DNA of 64,000 nt from positions 1,767,001-1,831,000 of the forward strand of contig NZ_CP045202.1 in assembly GCF_016864195.1 (NCBI RefSeq), given 5' to 3'. The number at the start of each line of letters is the position of its first letter. The stretch's first letter is position 1. The DNA comes from Dechloromonas sp. TW-R-39-2 (GTDB taxonomy: Bacteria; Pseudomonadota; Gammaproteobacteria; Burkholderiales; Rhodocyclaceae). Below, piece after piece: positions 37,036-47,418 of this stretch. The translations under genes and the position numbers were made by a program. The notes under the pieces are model-generated. The model ran no database searches. It was not told the DNA's origin and saw only the letters and a list, made by a program, of their open reading frames with translations.

Positions 37036-39117
37036 CTAGATATCTCCCAGCGTGACCATCAGTTCGCCTTGCGCATTGTGTGGCTTGGCGCGCGGAGAGC
37101 GGCGGCGCTGGTAATTGCCCTGGCTGTTCATGTCCCAGCCTTGCTGGTTGTCGGCCAGATAGAATTTCAGACCTTCGGTGATGACGCGTTTTTTCAGCTT
37201 GGGGTCGAGAATGGGGAAGGCCAGTTCGATCCGTTTGAAGAAATTGCGCTCCATCCAGTCGGCACTTGAAAGATAGACCGTTTCCTGGCCGCCGGCGTAG
37301 AAATAGAACACCCGGTGATGCTCAAGGAAGCGACCGATGATCGAACGGACGCGGATGTTCTCGGACAGGCCGGGAACGCCCGGGCGCAGTGCGCAGACAC
37401 CGCGGATGATCAATTCGATCTCGACGCCGGCTTTCGAGGCTTCGTAGAGTTCATGGATGACTTCGGCTTCGAGCAGTGAATTCATCTTGGCGACGATGCG
37501 AGCCTTGCCGCCGGCCCGTGCTGTTTCGGCTTCGGCCCGGATGCCGGCAACGACATTGGGCTGCAGCGTGAAGGGCGCTTGCCACAGATGCTTCAGCGTA
37601 CGCGCCTTGCCGAGGCCGGTGAGCTGTTTGAAAACTTCACTGACATCGTGGGTGATTTCCTCATTGGCCGTCATCAGGCCGAAGTCGGAATAGAGCCGGG
37701 CGGTGCGCGGGTGGTAGTTGCCCGTCCCCAGATGGGCGTAGCGTTTCAGGCCGCCTTCCTCGCGGCGTACGATGAGCAGTGCCTTGGCGTGGGTCTTGTA
37801 GCCGACGACGCCATAGACCACATGGGCGCCGACTTCCTCAAGCTTGGTAGCCCAGCCGATATTGGCCTCTTCATCGAAGCGGGCCATCAGTTCGACGACG
37901 ACAGTGACTTCCTTGCCGTTCTGGGCGGCGCGGATCAGCGATTGCATCAGCACCGAATCGGTACCGGTGCGATAGACCGTCATCTTGATCGCGACAACCA
38001 GCGGATCGATCGCCGCCTGGTTGAGCAATTCAATGACCGGGGCAAAAGACTGGTAGGGGTGGTGCAACAGGATGTCGTTCTTGCGAATGCTGTCAAAAAT
38101 GTTCATGCCCTTGCCGACAGCCTTGGGCAGCCCGGGGACGAAGGGCGTGAATTTCATGTCCGGGCGGTCGACCCAGTCCGGTACCTGCATCAGGCGAACC
38201 AGGTTGACCGGCCCGACGACGCGGTAAAGATCCTGTTCGTTCAAGCCAAACTGGGCGAGCAGGAACTCGGTCATCGCTTCTGAACAGTTGTCGGCAATTT
38301 CGAGACGCACAGCGTCGCCAAAGTGACGGTGCGGCAACTCGCCCTGCAACTTGGTGCGCAGGTTGGTGACTTCTTCTTCATCGACGAACAAGTCGGAGTT
38401 GCGTGTCGCGCGGAACTGGTAGCAGCCGAGCACGGTCATGCCGGTGAATAGTTCGCCGACAAATTCATGAAGAATGGACGACAGGAAAACAAAGCCGTAT
38501 TCGACCCCGGCCAGTTCTTCCGGCAAGCGGATGACGCGTGGCAGGACGCGCGGTGCCTGGACGATCGCGGCATTCGAACTGCGCCCGAAAGCATCCTTGC
38601 CCTCAAGTTCGACGGCGAAATTGAGACTCTTGTTGAGTACTTTCGGGAAGGGATGCGACGGGTCCAGCCCGATGGGCGTGAGTACCGGCACCATTTCGCG
38701 GATGAAGTAGCTGCGGATCCACTCACGCTGTGCTTCATTCCATTTGGAGCGGCGCAGGAAGTGGATGCCCTGTTCGGCCAGAGCCGGAAGAATGACCGAA
38801 TTTAGATGCTGGTACTGGTCGGTCACGATGGCATGGGCTTCGGCTGAAACCAGTCGGAAAGCTTCTTGTGCCGTGCGGCCATCGGTTGTAATGCCGGGAG
38901 CGTTGGCCTTGAGTTGTTCCTTCAGTCCGGCCATGCGGATTTCGAAAAACTCGTCCATATTGCTTGAAACGATGCAAAGGAAGCGCAGTCGTTCAAGGAG
39001 GGGAACACGTTCGTCCTGGGCTTGGGCGAGAACACGGCGATTGAAGGCAAGCAGGCCAAGCTCGCGATTCAGGTATTGATCAGCCGGAAAGCGGGGTTGT
39101 AATTTTGGATGGGTCAT
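37036..39117 (-). CDS. ppk1: Polyphosphate kinase 1
   Basis: A 693-residue enzyme that reversibly polymerises ATP gamma-phosphate into polyphosphate at the inner membrane. N-terminal domain: LNRELGLLAFNRRVLAQAQ and SSNMDEFFEIRMAGL. Catalytic domains: HHPYQSFAPVIELL, GYKTHAKALLIVRRE with the His region of the phospho-enzyme, HLGTGNYHPRTARLYSDFG, and LSSADWMERNFFKRIELAFP near the end. Length matches the family. ATG 39117 was chosen because GGAG lies 8 bp upstream; a GTG nine bases earlier is less likely. No ppx is adjacent. It would support phosphate storage and stress survival alongside relA. Confidence 0.96.
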   Translation of the reverse strand: MTHPKLQPRFPADQYLNRELGLLAFNRRVLAQAQDERVPLLERLRFLCIVSSNMDEFFEIRMAGLKEQLKANAPGITTDGRTAQEAFRLVSAEAHAIVTDQYQHLNSVILPALAEQGIHFLRRSKWNEAQREWIRSYFIREMVPVLTPIGLDPSHPFPKVLNKSLNFAVELEGKDAFGRSSNAAIVQAPRVLPRVIRLPEELAGVEYGFVFLSSILHEFVGELFTGMTVLGCYQFRATRNSDLFVDEEEVTNLRTKLQGELPHRHFGDAVRLEIADNCSEAMTEFLLAQFGLNEQDLYRVVGPVNLVRLMQVPDWVDRPDMKFTPFVPGLPKAVGKGMNIFDSIRKNDILLHHPYQSFAPVIELLNQAAIDPLVVAIKMTVYRTGTDSVLMQSLIRAAQNGKEVTVVVELMARFDEEANIGWATKLEEVGAHVVYGVVGYKTHAKALLIVRREEGGLKRYAHLGTGNYHPRTARLYSDFGLMTANEEITHDVSEVFKQLTGLGKARTLKHLWQAPFTLQPNVVAGIRAEAETARAGGKARIVAKMNSLLEAEVIHELYEASKAGVEIELIIRGVCALRPGVPGLSENIRVRSIIGRFLEHHRVFYFYAGGQETVYLSSADWMERNFFKRIELAFPILDPKLKKRVITEGLKFYLADNQQGWDMNSQGNYQRRRSPRAKPHNAQGELMVTLGDI

Positions 39118-39233
39118 CGCGCGCACTCCACGTTATTTCTCAAGTATATGCCGTAAGCCCGTCATTTTGTTGCACAAATATTTCATTTGAATGACAGGCG
39201 GCGCTGAAAAACAAGTGGCTGGCAGGGGGCGCC

Positions 39234-39258
39234 CCAAAAAGCCGGGTTTTTCCCGGAA
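39234..39258 (-). terminator. Rho-independent terminator of the menE-menF unit
   Basis: On the minus strand CCGGG, AAAAA loop, CCCGG, then CTTTTTGG. It lies just beyond the menF stop. The 150-bp ppk1-menF gap otherwise holds only the ppk1 upstream region. Confidence 0.8.
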
Positions 39259-39267
39259 AACTCGCTG

Positions 39268-40608
39268 TCAGTCGTGCAGGGTACCGGTCAGCGGGGGCGT
39301 TTCCGGTGCAGCAAAGGCGCTGAGCAAGGTGCTTAGTTTGGCTTCCGTTTCAGCCAGTTCCTGCCGTGGATCGGAACCGGCAACAATGCCTGCGCCGGCA
39401 TGGAATTCGGCGATGCAGCCGTTGATCTGCGCCGAGCGCAGGGCGACCGAAAATTCACCCTCGCCATGGCTATCGAGCAAGCCGAAAGCACCGCTGTACC
39501 AGCTTGGTCGCCGCTCGCCATGCTGCTTCAGCCAGTGCCGGGCAGCCGGACCGGGAAAGCCGCCAACCGCCGGTGTCGGGTGCAGAGCACGGACCAGGTC
39601 GAAGAGTGTGGTTTGTTCCTTGATGCGGGCAGAAATCCGGCTGCGCAAATGACGAAGATGGCCGGCTGGATGCTCGGTCGGTGTACCGGCCTGGGGGCGG
39701 GTCTGGCAGAGCGGTGCCAGGGCGTCGATGATGGCATCGACGACCAGCGATTGCTCGTGCCGGTTTTTGGGATCGCTCAATGAGGGCGACTCGGCCCATG
39801 CCGTACCGGCCAGCGCATCAGCTTCAACCGCGCCGTTCTGTAGCCGGAGCAGGCGCTCCGGGCTGGCGCCGAGAAAGGTTTGTTCGCTCTGGCCGTGGGC
39901 GTAGATCAGGCTGTCAGGTTGGCGGTCGATCAGGTTGCGCAGAATGGTTGCGGCCGAAAAAGGCGCGCTTGCCTGAATACTGCGCTGGCGACTGAGAACC
40001 AACTTGTCCAGCGTGCCTTTTTCAATTTCCCGCAAGGCGGCGCGGACTCTGGCCATCCACGCCTGTTCGGCCAGTGTTTCCGGGCGTTCCGGCAGTCGGC
40101 GTACGGGGCGGGCGATTGCCGGCTGGGCGATCAGCTCCAGCCATGTTGCTCGTGCCTGATCGCGGCGAGCCGCGGGAATCGTCAGGGTGACGGAGTTTAG
40201 CCCGTTGATCGAGGTGAGCAGGATGGATGGAATGGCGAGCAGCGCATTGGGCAATCCATCATGTGTTTCCGGATCGAAGGCGAAGCCGGCAAAGGCGTAG
40301 GCGCTCCCTTCGTGCCGCCATTCCTGGCACAGCCCCTGAAAGGCATTGTCGAGAGCGGCAAAGCGATTGCTGCCGGCTGTGCCGAGATGCAGTGCATGGC
40401 CAATGCCGAGCCGGAATTCGCCCTGTTGCGGACGGGCCCGATACCAGAATGGTGCATTTTCGGGGAGCAGGCTCAGCCAGTCGGCGCTTGTGCCAGCCAG
40501 TGGCCGGCTGATGCTGATTGGCGCCGAGGCCGGCGCGCCTGTCGCCAGCGCTTCGAGTTGCGCTGCCCAGCTTTGATCGTTGATCAGTTTGTGCAGAAGT
40601 GACTTCAT
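39268..40608 (-). CDS. menF: Isochorismate synthase MenF
   Basis: A 446-residue chorismate-utilising enzyme that makes isochorismate for menaquinone. The C-terminal catalytic half shows the family signatures KGTLDKLVLSRQRSI, FLGASPERLLRL, ALAGTAWA, LFDLVRALHPTPAVGGFPG and SGAFGLLDSHGEGEFSVALRSAQI. Single-subunit length and the AGTA/PTPAVGG forms fit isochorismate synthase better than anthranilate synthase. EntC-like siderophore synthesis is excluded by context: the upstream gene is menE, overlapping by 4 bp (ATGA at 40605-40608). Confidence 0.93.
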   Translation of the reverse strand: MKSLLHKLINDQSWAAQLEALATGAPASAPISISRPLAGTSADWLSLLPENAPFWYRARPQQGEFRLGIGHALHLGTAGSNRFAALDNAFQGLCQEWRHEGSAYAFAGFAFDPETHDGLPNALLAIPSILLTSINGLNSVTLTIPAARRDQARATWLELIAQPAIARPVRRLPERPETLAEQAWMARVRAALREIEKGTLDKLVLSRQRSIQASAPFSAATILRNLIDRQPDSLIYAHGQSEQTFLGASPERLLRLQNGAVEADALAGTAWAESPSLSDPKNRHEQSLVVDAIIDALAPLCQTRPQAGTPTEHPAGHLRHLRSRISARIKEQTTLFDLVRALHPTPAVGGFPGPAARHWLKQHGERRPSWYSGAFGLLDSHGEGEFSVALRSAQINGCIAEFHAGAGIVAGSDPRQELAETEAKLSTLLSAFAAPETPPLTGTLHD

Positions 40609-41897
40609 GACGCGCTTTCGCCGGCCAGGCGCCGCAATTCTGCCCTGACCAGTTTTCCGGTCGGGTTACGTGGCAATCGGTCGAGAAAAACCAGTTTGCG
40701 TGGTACGGCTGCCGAGGGCAGGTGCTGGCGGGCATGTCGGGTAATCTGTTCGGCACTGGCCGTGCCAACAATCAGTGCGACGACCAGGTCGCCCCATACC
40801 GGGTCGGGCTGGCCGGTGACGGCAATGTCGATGATGCCGGGGCAAGCGGCAAGGCAGGCTTCGACATCGAGCGGGTGAATGTTGCGTCCGCCGCTGATCA
40901 GCATGTCATCGGCCCGGCCGGTCACGGTCAGACAGCCCGCCGCATCGATCCGGCCCAGGTCGCCGGTTGTCAGCCAGCCGTCGGCATCGATCCCGCTGCC
41001 ATCGAGGTAGCCGAGCATGAGTTGCTGGCCGCGAACCCGGATCCGGCCATTCGTGCTGATGGCAATTTCGCTGCCGGTCAATGCTTTGCCAACCAGACCT
41101 TGTTGCCAGGGGCCGTCGGCCGGATGGTACGTCGCAATCTGGGCCGATGTTTCACTCATGCCGTAGCTGGGGGAGACCGGCCAGCCGGCACCGAGGGCTT
41201 TTTCGTACAGCGCAGGGGTGAGTGCCGCGCCGCCGACCAGAACGTGGCGCAGGCTGGCGGGGGCGGCGATCTGCTTGTCGAGCAATTGGGCCAGCATGGC
41301 CGGAACCAGAGATATATGTGAAACCGGGTATTTTTCGAGGTCGACCGCAATATTCTCGATGCTAAAGCCTTCATGCAGCAGCACGCTGGCGCCGGCCAGG
41401 GCGCAGCGCCACAGGATCGACTGGCCGCCGATGTGGTAAAGCGGCAGGCAGTTGAGCCAGATGTCACCCGGATGGAGCGGCAAGTGCTGATTGGATGCCC
41501 GGGCGGCCGCGGCCATGCCTGTGCTGCCGAGCAATACGGCACGGGCTTCGCCCTCGCTGCCGCTGGTCGAAATGATCAATGCTGTCTCGCCAGGAAGCTC
41601 GATGTTTTGCAGTGCAGCCCGGTTTTTCTCGATACCGGCCGGATTGTTGCGGTCGACGGGCCAGAAAGGGCGTTTTTCGATGGCACAGCGATACGCTTGT
41701 CGTGCCAGCGCCAGGCTGCTGCCTGAGGCGATCAGTGGTGTGTTGGGTGCGCCTGTTGTGCTGCTTTTTTCTGCTTGGGCGTCGGCCAGTAGTCCGGCGT
41801 AGCTCCAGGATTGGCCGGCAGCGATCAGGGCTGGTGCAGCCTGTCCATGGCGGGCGTGAATGTAGAGGCTGTCGGCGAGTGAAATGGCATCCTTCAT
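40605..41897 (-). CDS. menE: o-Succinylbenzoate-CoA ligase MenE
   Basis: A 430-residue acyl-CoA synthetase of the ANL family. It has IISTSGSEGEARAVLLGS as a P-loop-like A3 motif, SYGMSETSAQIAT, DGWLTTGDLGRID (A7), GRADDMLISGGRNIHPLDVE (A8) and the C-terminal catalytic lysine in PRNPTGKLVRAEL (A10). Short length and coupling to menF (4-bp overlap) identify it as the menaquinone ligase rather than a general acyl-CoA ligase. It is first in the menE-menF unit. A 13/14 copy of the recurrent 14-bp word lies in its coding sequence at 41644-41657. Confidence 0.92.
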   Translation of the reverse strand: MKDAISLADSLYIHARHGQAAPALIAAGQSWSYAGLLADAQAEKSSTTGAPNTPLIASGSSLALARQAYRCAIEKRPFWPVDRNNPAGIEKNRAALQNIELPGETALIISTSGSEGEARAVLLGSTGMAAAARASNQHLPLHPGDIWLNCLPLYHIGGQSILWRCALAGASVLLHEGFSIENIAVDLEKYPVSHISLVPAMLAQLLDKQIAAPASLRHVLVGGAALTPALYEKALGAGWPVSPSYGMSETSAQIATYHPADGPWQQGLVGKALTGSEIAISTNGRIRVRGQQLMLGYLDGSGIDADGWLTTGDLGRIDAAGCLTVTGRADDMLISGGRNIHPLDVEACLAACPGIIDIAVTGQPDPVWGDLVVALIVGTASAEQITRHARQHLPSAAVPRKLVFLDRLPRNPTGKLVRAELRRLAGESAS

Positions 41898-42036
41898 GAG
41901 CGAACCATTATACGCAGTGAGATGGTTTTTTCGGGATAACGCAGATCAAGGAAAAGATCCTTCCATTGCCTGTATTTGGCTGATTTCACCGAGCATCACA
42001 CAGATATCAGAAATAAGTTTGAAAAGGATATCTTGA

Positions 42037-42050
42037 CCTTGCTTGCAAGG
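42037..42050. promoter_or_regulatory. Inverted repeat upstream of the TonB-receptor operon
   Basis: CCTTGCTTGCAAGG, a perfect 6-bp inverted repeat with a 2-nt centre, 54 bp before ATG 42104 and just downstream of TTGACC (42034-42039). It is a possible operator for the receptor-kinase operon. The remainder of the 206-bp gap shows nothing I can assign. Confidence 0.35.
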
Positions 42051-42103
42051 CTTAATGTGGGGAAAATCAGTACATCAATAACGATAAATTTCGGCAAACG
42101 AAA

Positions 42104-44146
42104 ATGCGCTGCAAAAAAGTGCTTTCGCTTATGCTGCTGGCCTGGGGGGGCGATGTACTGGCTAGCAATGCAGTGGATGAGATGGGTCTTGAGGAGCTGA
42201 CCAAGGCCGATATCACCTCGGTTTCCCGCAAGAGCCAGAGTCTGTCCGATGTGCCGGCCGCAGCGTTCGTGATTTCGGCCGAAGACATCCGGCGCTCCGG
42301 TGCGCAGGCCTTGCCCGATGTGCTGCGGATGGTGCCCGGGATCGAGGTGGCGCAGATCGATAGCGCACGCTATGCGGTGACCGCACGCGGCTTCAATGGC
42401 CGCTTTGCCAATAAACTGCAGGTTCTGATCGATGGTCGCAGTGTTTATCACCCGATTTTCTCCGGGGTGATGTGGGAGGCTGACCTGATCGCGCTGGAAG
42501 ATATCGAGCGCGTCGAGGTGATTCGCGGACCGGGAGCTGCGATGTGGGGCGTCAATGCCGTCAATGGCGTGATCAACATCATCAGTCGTCACACCCGCCA
42601 TCAGGGCGGGGGAGAGGCCGTGGCCAGCCTTGGAACGCAGGGTAAGGCCGGCCTTTATGCCCGTTACGGTGGACAGCTGGATGAGTACACTCGCTGGAAA
42701 ATGTCGGTTCAGGGACGTCACGCCGAGCCGTCGCAACTTTACGCCTCAGGCGGTGAGAACGTTGATCGCCTGAATAACGGCGTGCTTGATTTTCGTCTGG
42801 ACAAGGATCTGGGTGCCGGCCACGACCTGACTCTCTGGGCCAATGCCGTGCGCTCCTCGCTTGGCGATCAGTGGCGTCTGAATCCGCAGTATTCGGGAGG
42901 CGGCAGTTTTCTCGGGATGAACAACTATCTGATCCAGCAAAGCTATACGAGCCAAAGCTTGATGGGGCGTTATCGCTGGTTGTCCGATAGTGGTGTCGAG
43001 TCATCGCTGCAAATGGCCATGACCGATTCGGGCATCGAGATCAGCGAGTATTTCAAGGAAGAACGCACAACCTACGATCTTGATTACCAGGCGCGCTACG
43101 CATTTGCCGGGCACGACCTGCTGTGGGGCGGGAGCCACCGGACAACGTCGGATTCGGTGACTTCTGCAACCAGTGTGGTGTCGATGGCCAATCCGGACTA
43201 TACGGATCGCAGCACCGGGGTGTTCGTTCATGACGACTGGACGCTGATCCGCGATCGTCTCGTTCTGGGGGCCGGGGCGCGCTGGGATCATCCGATGCGT
43301 GGCGGCAATACTTTTTCACCCAGCGCCAGCCTGATGTGGACGCCGGGTCGCAGCGACAGCGTGTGGTTGAAATACGCCCGGGCACCCAGAGTGCCGGCGA
43401 GAGCCGAACGCGATGTCACCATCTTTGCCGGCGTGGTTCGTCCATCGGCCGAATCCATGGGCTTGCCGGTCTTTCTTCGGACGCGTCCTTCTTCGCGCAC
43501 GCTGAAACCGGAGGAAGTGGAAGGTTTCGAACTCGGTTACCGCAAGCAACTGACAAGCAACTTCAGTACGGATCTTGCGGTCTACCGCTATCGCTACAAG
43601 AATTTGATTTCCGGGCTGCCAGTAAGCCAGGATTTCAGCATGTTGCCCTTGAACATCATCCAGAATGTCGAGACATACAATTGCATGGCAGCCTGGAGCA
43701 ATGGTGCAGAATTCAGTGCCGACTGGCTGGTGTCTGCTGCTTGGCGCTTGCAGCTTTCCTATGCCTGGACACGGCTTGAATTTGATCGCTCGGCTAATCC
43801 AACCTTGAATGCAACGGCGGAAAATGATGAAAAAAGCGGACCGCGTCATTTCGGCGCTTTGCGCTCGCAATGGAACATCTCGCCAATCCAGCAGTTCGAT
43901 GCCTGGATTCGTGGCTCGGCCGGTTTTTACCGGGCCAATGCGCCTTATACCGAGCTGGTTCGCGTGCCGGGATACATGACGCTGGACCTGCGCTATGGCC
44001 GCAAGTTCGGCAAGGACGTCGAGCTTGCCCTGAGTGGCCGCAATTTGCTGGGGCCGCGTCGTATCGAGTTCATTTCGGATTACATCCCGAGTCCGCAGAG
44101 TGAAGTCACGCCTTCCCTGTTGTTGTCCGTGCGCTGGAAATTCTGA
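42104..44146 (+). CDS. TonB-dependent outer-membrane receptor heading a signalling operon
   Basis: A 680-residue outer-membrane receptor. A signal peptide is visible (VLSLMLLAWGGDVLA). The plug domain (about 45-160) contains AAAFVISAEDIRRSGAQALPDVLRMVPGIEV, ARGFNGRFANKLQVLIDGRSVY and IERVEVIRGPGAAMWGVNAVNGVINI. A beta-barrel follows and ends in aromatic LSVRWKF, the usual outer-membrane assembly signal. The ligand is unknown; no siderophore or B12 genes are near. It is followed after 6 bp by a YfiR-like periplasmic protein and then a kinase and c-di-GMP regulator, so it may signal or supply a ligand to that system (inference). Confidence 0.92.
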   Translation: MRCKKVLSLMLLAWGGDVLASNAVDEMGLEELTKADITSVSRKSQSLSDVPAAAFVISAEDIRRSGAQALPDVLRMVPGIEVAQIDSARYAVTARGFNGRFANKLQVLIDGRSVYHPIFSGVMWEADLIALEDIERVEVIRGPGAAMWGVNAVNGVINIISRHTRHQGGGEAVASLGTQGKAGLYARYGGQLDEYTRWKMSVQGRHAEPSQLYASGGENVDRLNNGVLDFRLDKDLGAGHDLTLWANAVRSSLGDQWRLNPQYSGGGSFLGMNNYLIQQSYTSQSLMGRYRWLSDSGVESSLQMAMTDSGIEISEYFKEERTTYDLDYQARYAFAGHDLLWGGSHRTTSDSVTSATSVVSMANPDYTDRSTGVFVHDDWTLIRDRLVLGAGARWDHPMRGGNTFSPSASLMWTPGRSDSVWLKYARAPRVPARAERDVTIFAGVVRPSAESMGLPVFLRTRPSSRTLKPEEVEGFELGYRKQLTSNFSTDLAVYRYRYKNLISGLPVSQDFSMLPLNIIQNVETYNCMAAWSNGAEFSADWLVSAAWRLQLSYAWTRLEFDRSANPTLNATAENDEKSGPRHFGALRSQWNISPIQQFDAWIRGSAGFYRANAPYTELVRVPGYMTLDLRYGRKFGKDVELALSGRNLLGPRRIEFISDYIPSPQSEVTPSLLLSVRWKF

Positions 44147-44152
44147 CTGATC

Positions 44153-44695
44153 ATGCGCTCCCGGCCTCTTCTTTCGACACTTCGCAGCCTTGCCGCCGTG
44201 CTTTTGCTCAGCCTGGCCGGCTCGTCGAGCTTTGGCGAAGTGGCGTCCGAAGGGCAGTTGAAGGCCGCCTACCTAGTTAATTTCCTGAAATATGTCGAGT
44301 GGCCGGCGTCGCGGTCGACGGCGACGATCTGCCTGTTTGGCCGTGATAGTCTGGGACCGTATCTGGCGTCTTACGAGGGGCGGCAGATTGTCGGCAGGGA
44401 ATTGCGCATTCGTAAAGTGACCAGTCCTGACCAATTGGCCGATTGTCAGTTGCTGTTCGTGCCAGATACCGAGGAGTCGCGTTTCGCTGCAGTACTGCGC
44501 TGGTCCGACAAGCAGGCGATCCTGACGGTCAGCGACGCCGAAATTTTTACCCGTGATGGTGGTGTAATCGCTTTGGTGCGATCGGAGGGCAGGTTGCAAT
44601 TTGACATTAATACCGATGCACTGGGGCGCGCCGGACTGAAGGCCAGTTCTCAGATGCTGCGTCTGGCCCGCCAGGTGAGCGGGGGCGGCCGATGA
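44153..44695 (+). CDS. YfiR-like periplasmic protein (DUF4154)
   Basis: A 180-residue secreted protein of the YfiR/DUF4154 family. The signal peptide is [16 protein letters not shown] (cleavage near residue 28). The mature protein begins with the family pattern [20 protein letters not shown] and contains [20 protein letters not shown] and CQLLFVP, then [39 protein letters not shown]. In Pseudomonas YfiR restrains the diguanylate cyclase YfiN from the periplasm. Here the partner is more likely the membrane kinase that overlaps it by 4 bp (ATGA), since no YfiN-type cyclase is in the operon (inference). Confidence 0.9.
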   Translation: MRSRPLLSTLRSLAAVLLLSLAGSSSFGEVASEGQLKAAYLVNFLKYVEWPASRSTATICLFGRDSLGPYLASYEGRQIVGRELRIRKVTSPDQLADCQLLFVPDTEESRFAAVLRWSDKQAILTVSDAEIFTRDGGVIALVRSEGRLQFDINTDALGRAGLKASSQMLRLARQVSGGGR

Positions 44696-47418
44696 TCCAC
44701 AAGCTTCCCATCCGCCGCCGTCTGGCTGCGATTATCGCCACTTCGGTCGGCGTCGGGCTGGCCCTGACATTTCTGCTCTTCGCGCTGCGTCAGGTCGACC
44801 ACCGCCGCGATGCCAAACTGACCGAATTGCGCTCGATGGCTGAAGTCATCGCTTTCAATGCCTCGGCTGTGGTCGAGTTTCAGGATATCGGTGGGGCTGA
44901 GCGCCTGTTTTCATCGCTGGTTCCGCATCGCGAAATTGTGGCTGCAACGATGCGCAGCGTGGATAGTGATTTCAGCTACCGCTATCGCCAGCTTGCCGTT
45001 CCCGTTCCGGAACAGGCACGCCAAGCCGACCAGGCGCATCTCGATGTGGCGAGTTACATCAATTTTTCGAATGTCACCGTCGTTGTTCCAATTCGTACCG
45101 TCGAAGGTGTCATTGGTTCCGTATCACTGACGGCCAGCCTCGATAGCGTCTGGCACGATACGCGGCTCGACTTTCTCTGGTTCATGGCCGGTTCGCTGGT
45201 GGCCTTCATTTTTGCCCTGCTGATTGCCCGGCGCATGCAGGAATCCCTGCTCAATGCCCTGGGGGCGTTGACCGAGACGGCCCGGGATGTGGCGGAGTCG
45301 AAAAACTTTCTGCAGCGCGCCACCAAGTACTCCGATGATGAAATAGGCCAACTGGCCGATGCCTTCAACACCATGCTGGTTGAAATTGCCGACCGGGACA
45401 CCGAGCTTGTCCGTCATCGGGCGCATCTGGAAGAGGTGGTTGAAAAGCGGACGCAGGAGTTACGGCAGGCCAAGGAAGTTGCTGAGGAGGCAAATCGTGC
45501 CAAGAGTGCTTTTCTGGCCAATATGAGCCATGAAATCCGGACGCCGATGAATGGCATTATCGGTGTGGCGGATTTGCTGGCAGCCAGCACGTTGACCGCG
45601 AAACAGCAGTATCAGCTGACTACCTTGCGCAGTTCGGCCGATACGCTGCTTTACCTGCTGAATGATATTCTCGATTTTTCACGCATCGAGGCTGGCGGCT
45701 TGCAACTGGAGCGCTTCCCATTTGATGTACGCGAAACGATAGAACAGGTCATTTCGGTTTTCGCCCCGGCCGCCCGCAAGAAAGGCCTCGATCTCTGGTT
45801 CGATATCGACCCGGATGTGCCCGGCTACATTTTTGGCGACAAATATCGCCTGGGTCAGGTTCTGACCAATCTGGTCAACAACGCGGTCAAATTCACCGAA
45901 GTCGGCAGCATTCGTCTTTCGTGCCGGGTCAAGGTGCTTGGCCGAGGCTCAGAGCGTCTGTTGCTGACCGTTCGCGACTCCGGCATTGGCGTCAACAATA
46001 CGGCACTGGAAGATATTTTTTCGCCTTTCCGTCAGGCCGACAACAGCATGAGCCGCCGCTTCGGTGGCAGTGGGCTGGGCCTGGCGATCGTGCGCGACCT
46101 GATCGGCTTGATGGGCGGTGAAATCCACGCCAGCAGCAAGCCGGGCGAGGGGTCGGTGTTCTCGATCGATTTGCCGCTGGAGGTTGCCCAGGCGGTACGC
46201 AGCCTGCCCGAATGGCTGGCGCCTCTGGCCGGGCGTTCGGTGGTTCTGGCCGCAACACCTGGCGATCGCGCCAATTACTGGCTGACGCTATTGAACTGGG
46301 GGGGAATCAAGGCCCGGTTGGCGCATGAACCCGGGCAGCTTGAAGGGCTGCTCGGTGAATTGCATCCCGATGCCGTGCTGCTTGAGGATACGGCGGCCTT
46401 CGAAGTCTTGCTCGATTCGGATGGGGCATATTTTGCCGGCATCCCCGTGTTGGTCATCCACAATATTGAAACCGACAAGGGAGATGCCACGCCGTTGCCG
46501 GCATGGGTGGCCGGGGATGTTCGCAAACCGTTCAGTGACCTCGACTTGTTCTGCGAGCTGGCCGAAATCTGGGGTGTCCTGGCTGAAGCGCCGCAGCAGG
46601 AGGAAGAGCAGGGGATTCTGCAGTTCGATGCCAAGGTACTGATGGTCGAGGATAACGATACCAACCGGATCATTCTCGAACAGATACTGGTGACGCTGGG
46701 GTGTAGCGTCAAACTGGCAGTGAATGGCCAGCTGGCAATCGAAGCCCTGAAAGCGGAGCGTTTCGATCTGGTGCTGATGGACGTCCAGATGCCGGTGATG
46801 GACGGTCTGCAGGCCACCCGTATCATCCGCGAAATGGAACGCAGCAATCAGCAGACCCGGCAACTGATCATTGCACTGACTGCCAATGCGCTGGCGGGCG
46901 ATCGGGAAATGTGTCTGCAAGCGGGGATGGACGACTATGTCACCAAGCCGGTGACCATCGACCGGGTTGCTTCGGCCGTTGCACGCTGGCTGCCTTCTGT
47001 CCGGCGCACGCCAGCGCTGCAGGCAGAAAATTCGGGCGGCGCCGCCGAGAGTGTTCCGCTGATCGATCTGAATGAATTACGCAGCAGCCTGGGGGCCGAG
47101 TCAGAACGCGTCATTCCGGTTGTTCTGGCGTCTTATCTGAGGGAAGGTGAGGCGCATATCAAGGTCTTGAACAACGTTGACCGTGACTTTGATCTCGAAC
47201 GGATCACCCGGATTGTCCATAACCTCAAAAGCTCCAGTGCTGCACTCGGCATCATGGGTTTTTCCGGTTTGTGCAAGGAAGCCGAGCTGGCCGCACGGAG
47301 TGGCGATCAGGATAGGACCAAGGCCTTTATCGAGCGGGTTGTGCACGACTTTGCCGTCGTCAAGGCAGCCGTCGGCAAAATCCTGTCGCCGGTCGACGAT
47401 GTGAAGGAAAAATCATGA
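44692..47418 (+). CDS. CHASE8-type hybrid histidine kinase with receiver and Hpt domains
   Basis: A 908-residue unorthodox kinase. TM1 is at about 10-30. A periplasmic CHASE8-like domain follows at about 33-150 ([20 protein letters not shown]), then TM2 ([19 protein letters not shown]), HAMP and a coiled linker. HisKA has its His in [15 protein letters not shown] near 279, and HATPase carries [16 protein letters not shown] and [14 protein letters not shown] receiver-like section at about 505-625 lacks the canonical acidic pocket. A true receiver lies at about 645-765 ([24 protein letters not shown]). The C-terminal Hpt domain has His near 842 ([13 protein letters not shown]). It overlaps both neighbours by 4 bp. 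The Hpt probably phosphorylates the REC domain of the next protein. Confidence 0.93.
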   Translation: MIHKLPIRRRLAAIIATSVGVGLALTFLLFALRQVDHRRDAKLTELRSMAEVIAFNASAVVEFQDIGGAERLFSSLVPHREIVAATMRSVDSDFSYRYRQLAVPVPEQARQADQAHLDVASYINFSNVTVVVPIRTVEGVIGSVSLTASLDSVWHDTRLDFLWFMAGSLVAFIFALLIARRMQESLLNALGALTETARDVAESKNFLQRATKYSDDEIGQLADAFNTMLVEIADRDTELVRHRAHLEEVVEKRTQELRQAKEVAEEANRAKSAFLANMSHEIRTPMNGIIGVADLLAASTLTAKQQYQLTTLRSSADTLLYLLNDILDFSRIEAGGLQLERFPFDVRETIEQVISVFAPAARKKGLDLWFDIDPDVPGYIFGDKYRLGQVLTNLVNNAVKFTEVGSIRLSCRVKVLGRGSERLLLTVRDSGIGVNNTALEDIFSPFRQADNSMSRRFGGSGLGLAIVRDLIGLMGGEIHASSKPGEGSVFSIDLPLEVAQAVRSLPEWLAPLAGRSVVLAATPGDRANYWLTLLNWGGIKARLAHEPGQLEGLLGELHPDAVLLEDTAAFEVLLDSDGAYFAGIPVLVIHNIETDKGDATPLPAWVAGDVRKPFSDLDLFCELAEIWGVLAEAPQQEEEQGILQFDAKVLMVEDNDTNRIILEQILVTLGCSVKLAVNGQLAIEALKAERFDLVLMDVQMPVMDGLQATRIIREMERSNQQTRQLIIALTANALAGDREMCLQAGMDDYVTKPVTIDRVASAVARWLPSVRRTPALQAENSGGAAESVPLIDLNELRSSLGAESERVIPVVLASYLREGEAHIKVLNNVDRDFDLERITRIVHNLKSSSAALGIMGFSGLCKEAELAARSGDQDRTKAFIERVVHDFAVVKAAVGKILSPVDDVKEKS

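Noticed and set aside
41976..42200. 74-codon open frame upstream of the TonB receptor
   Set aside because: It overlaps the receptor's signal-peptide coding region in another frame, has no ribosome site and no domain; judged a shadow.
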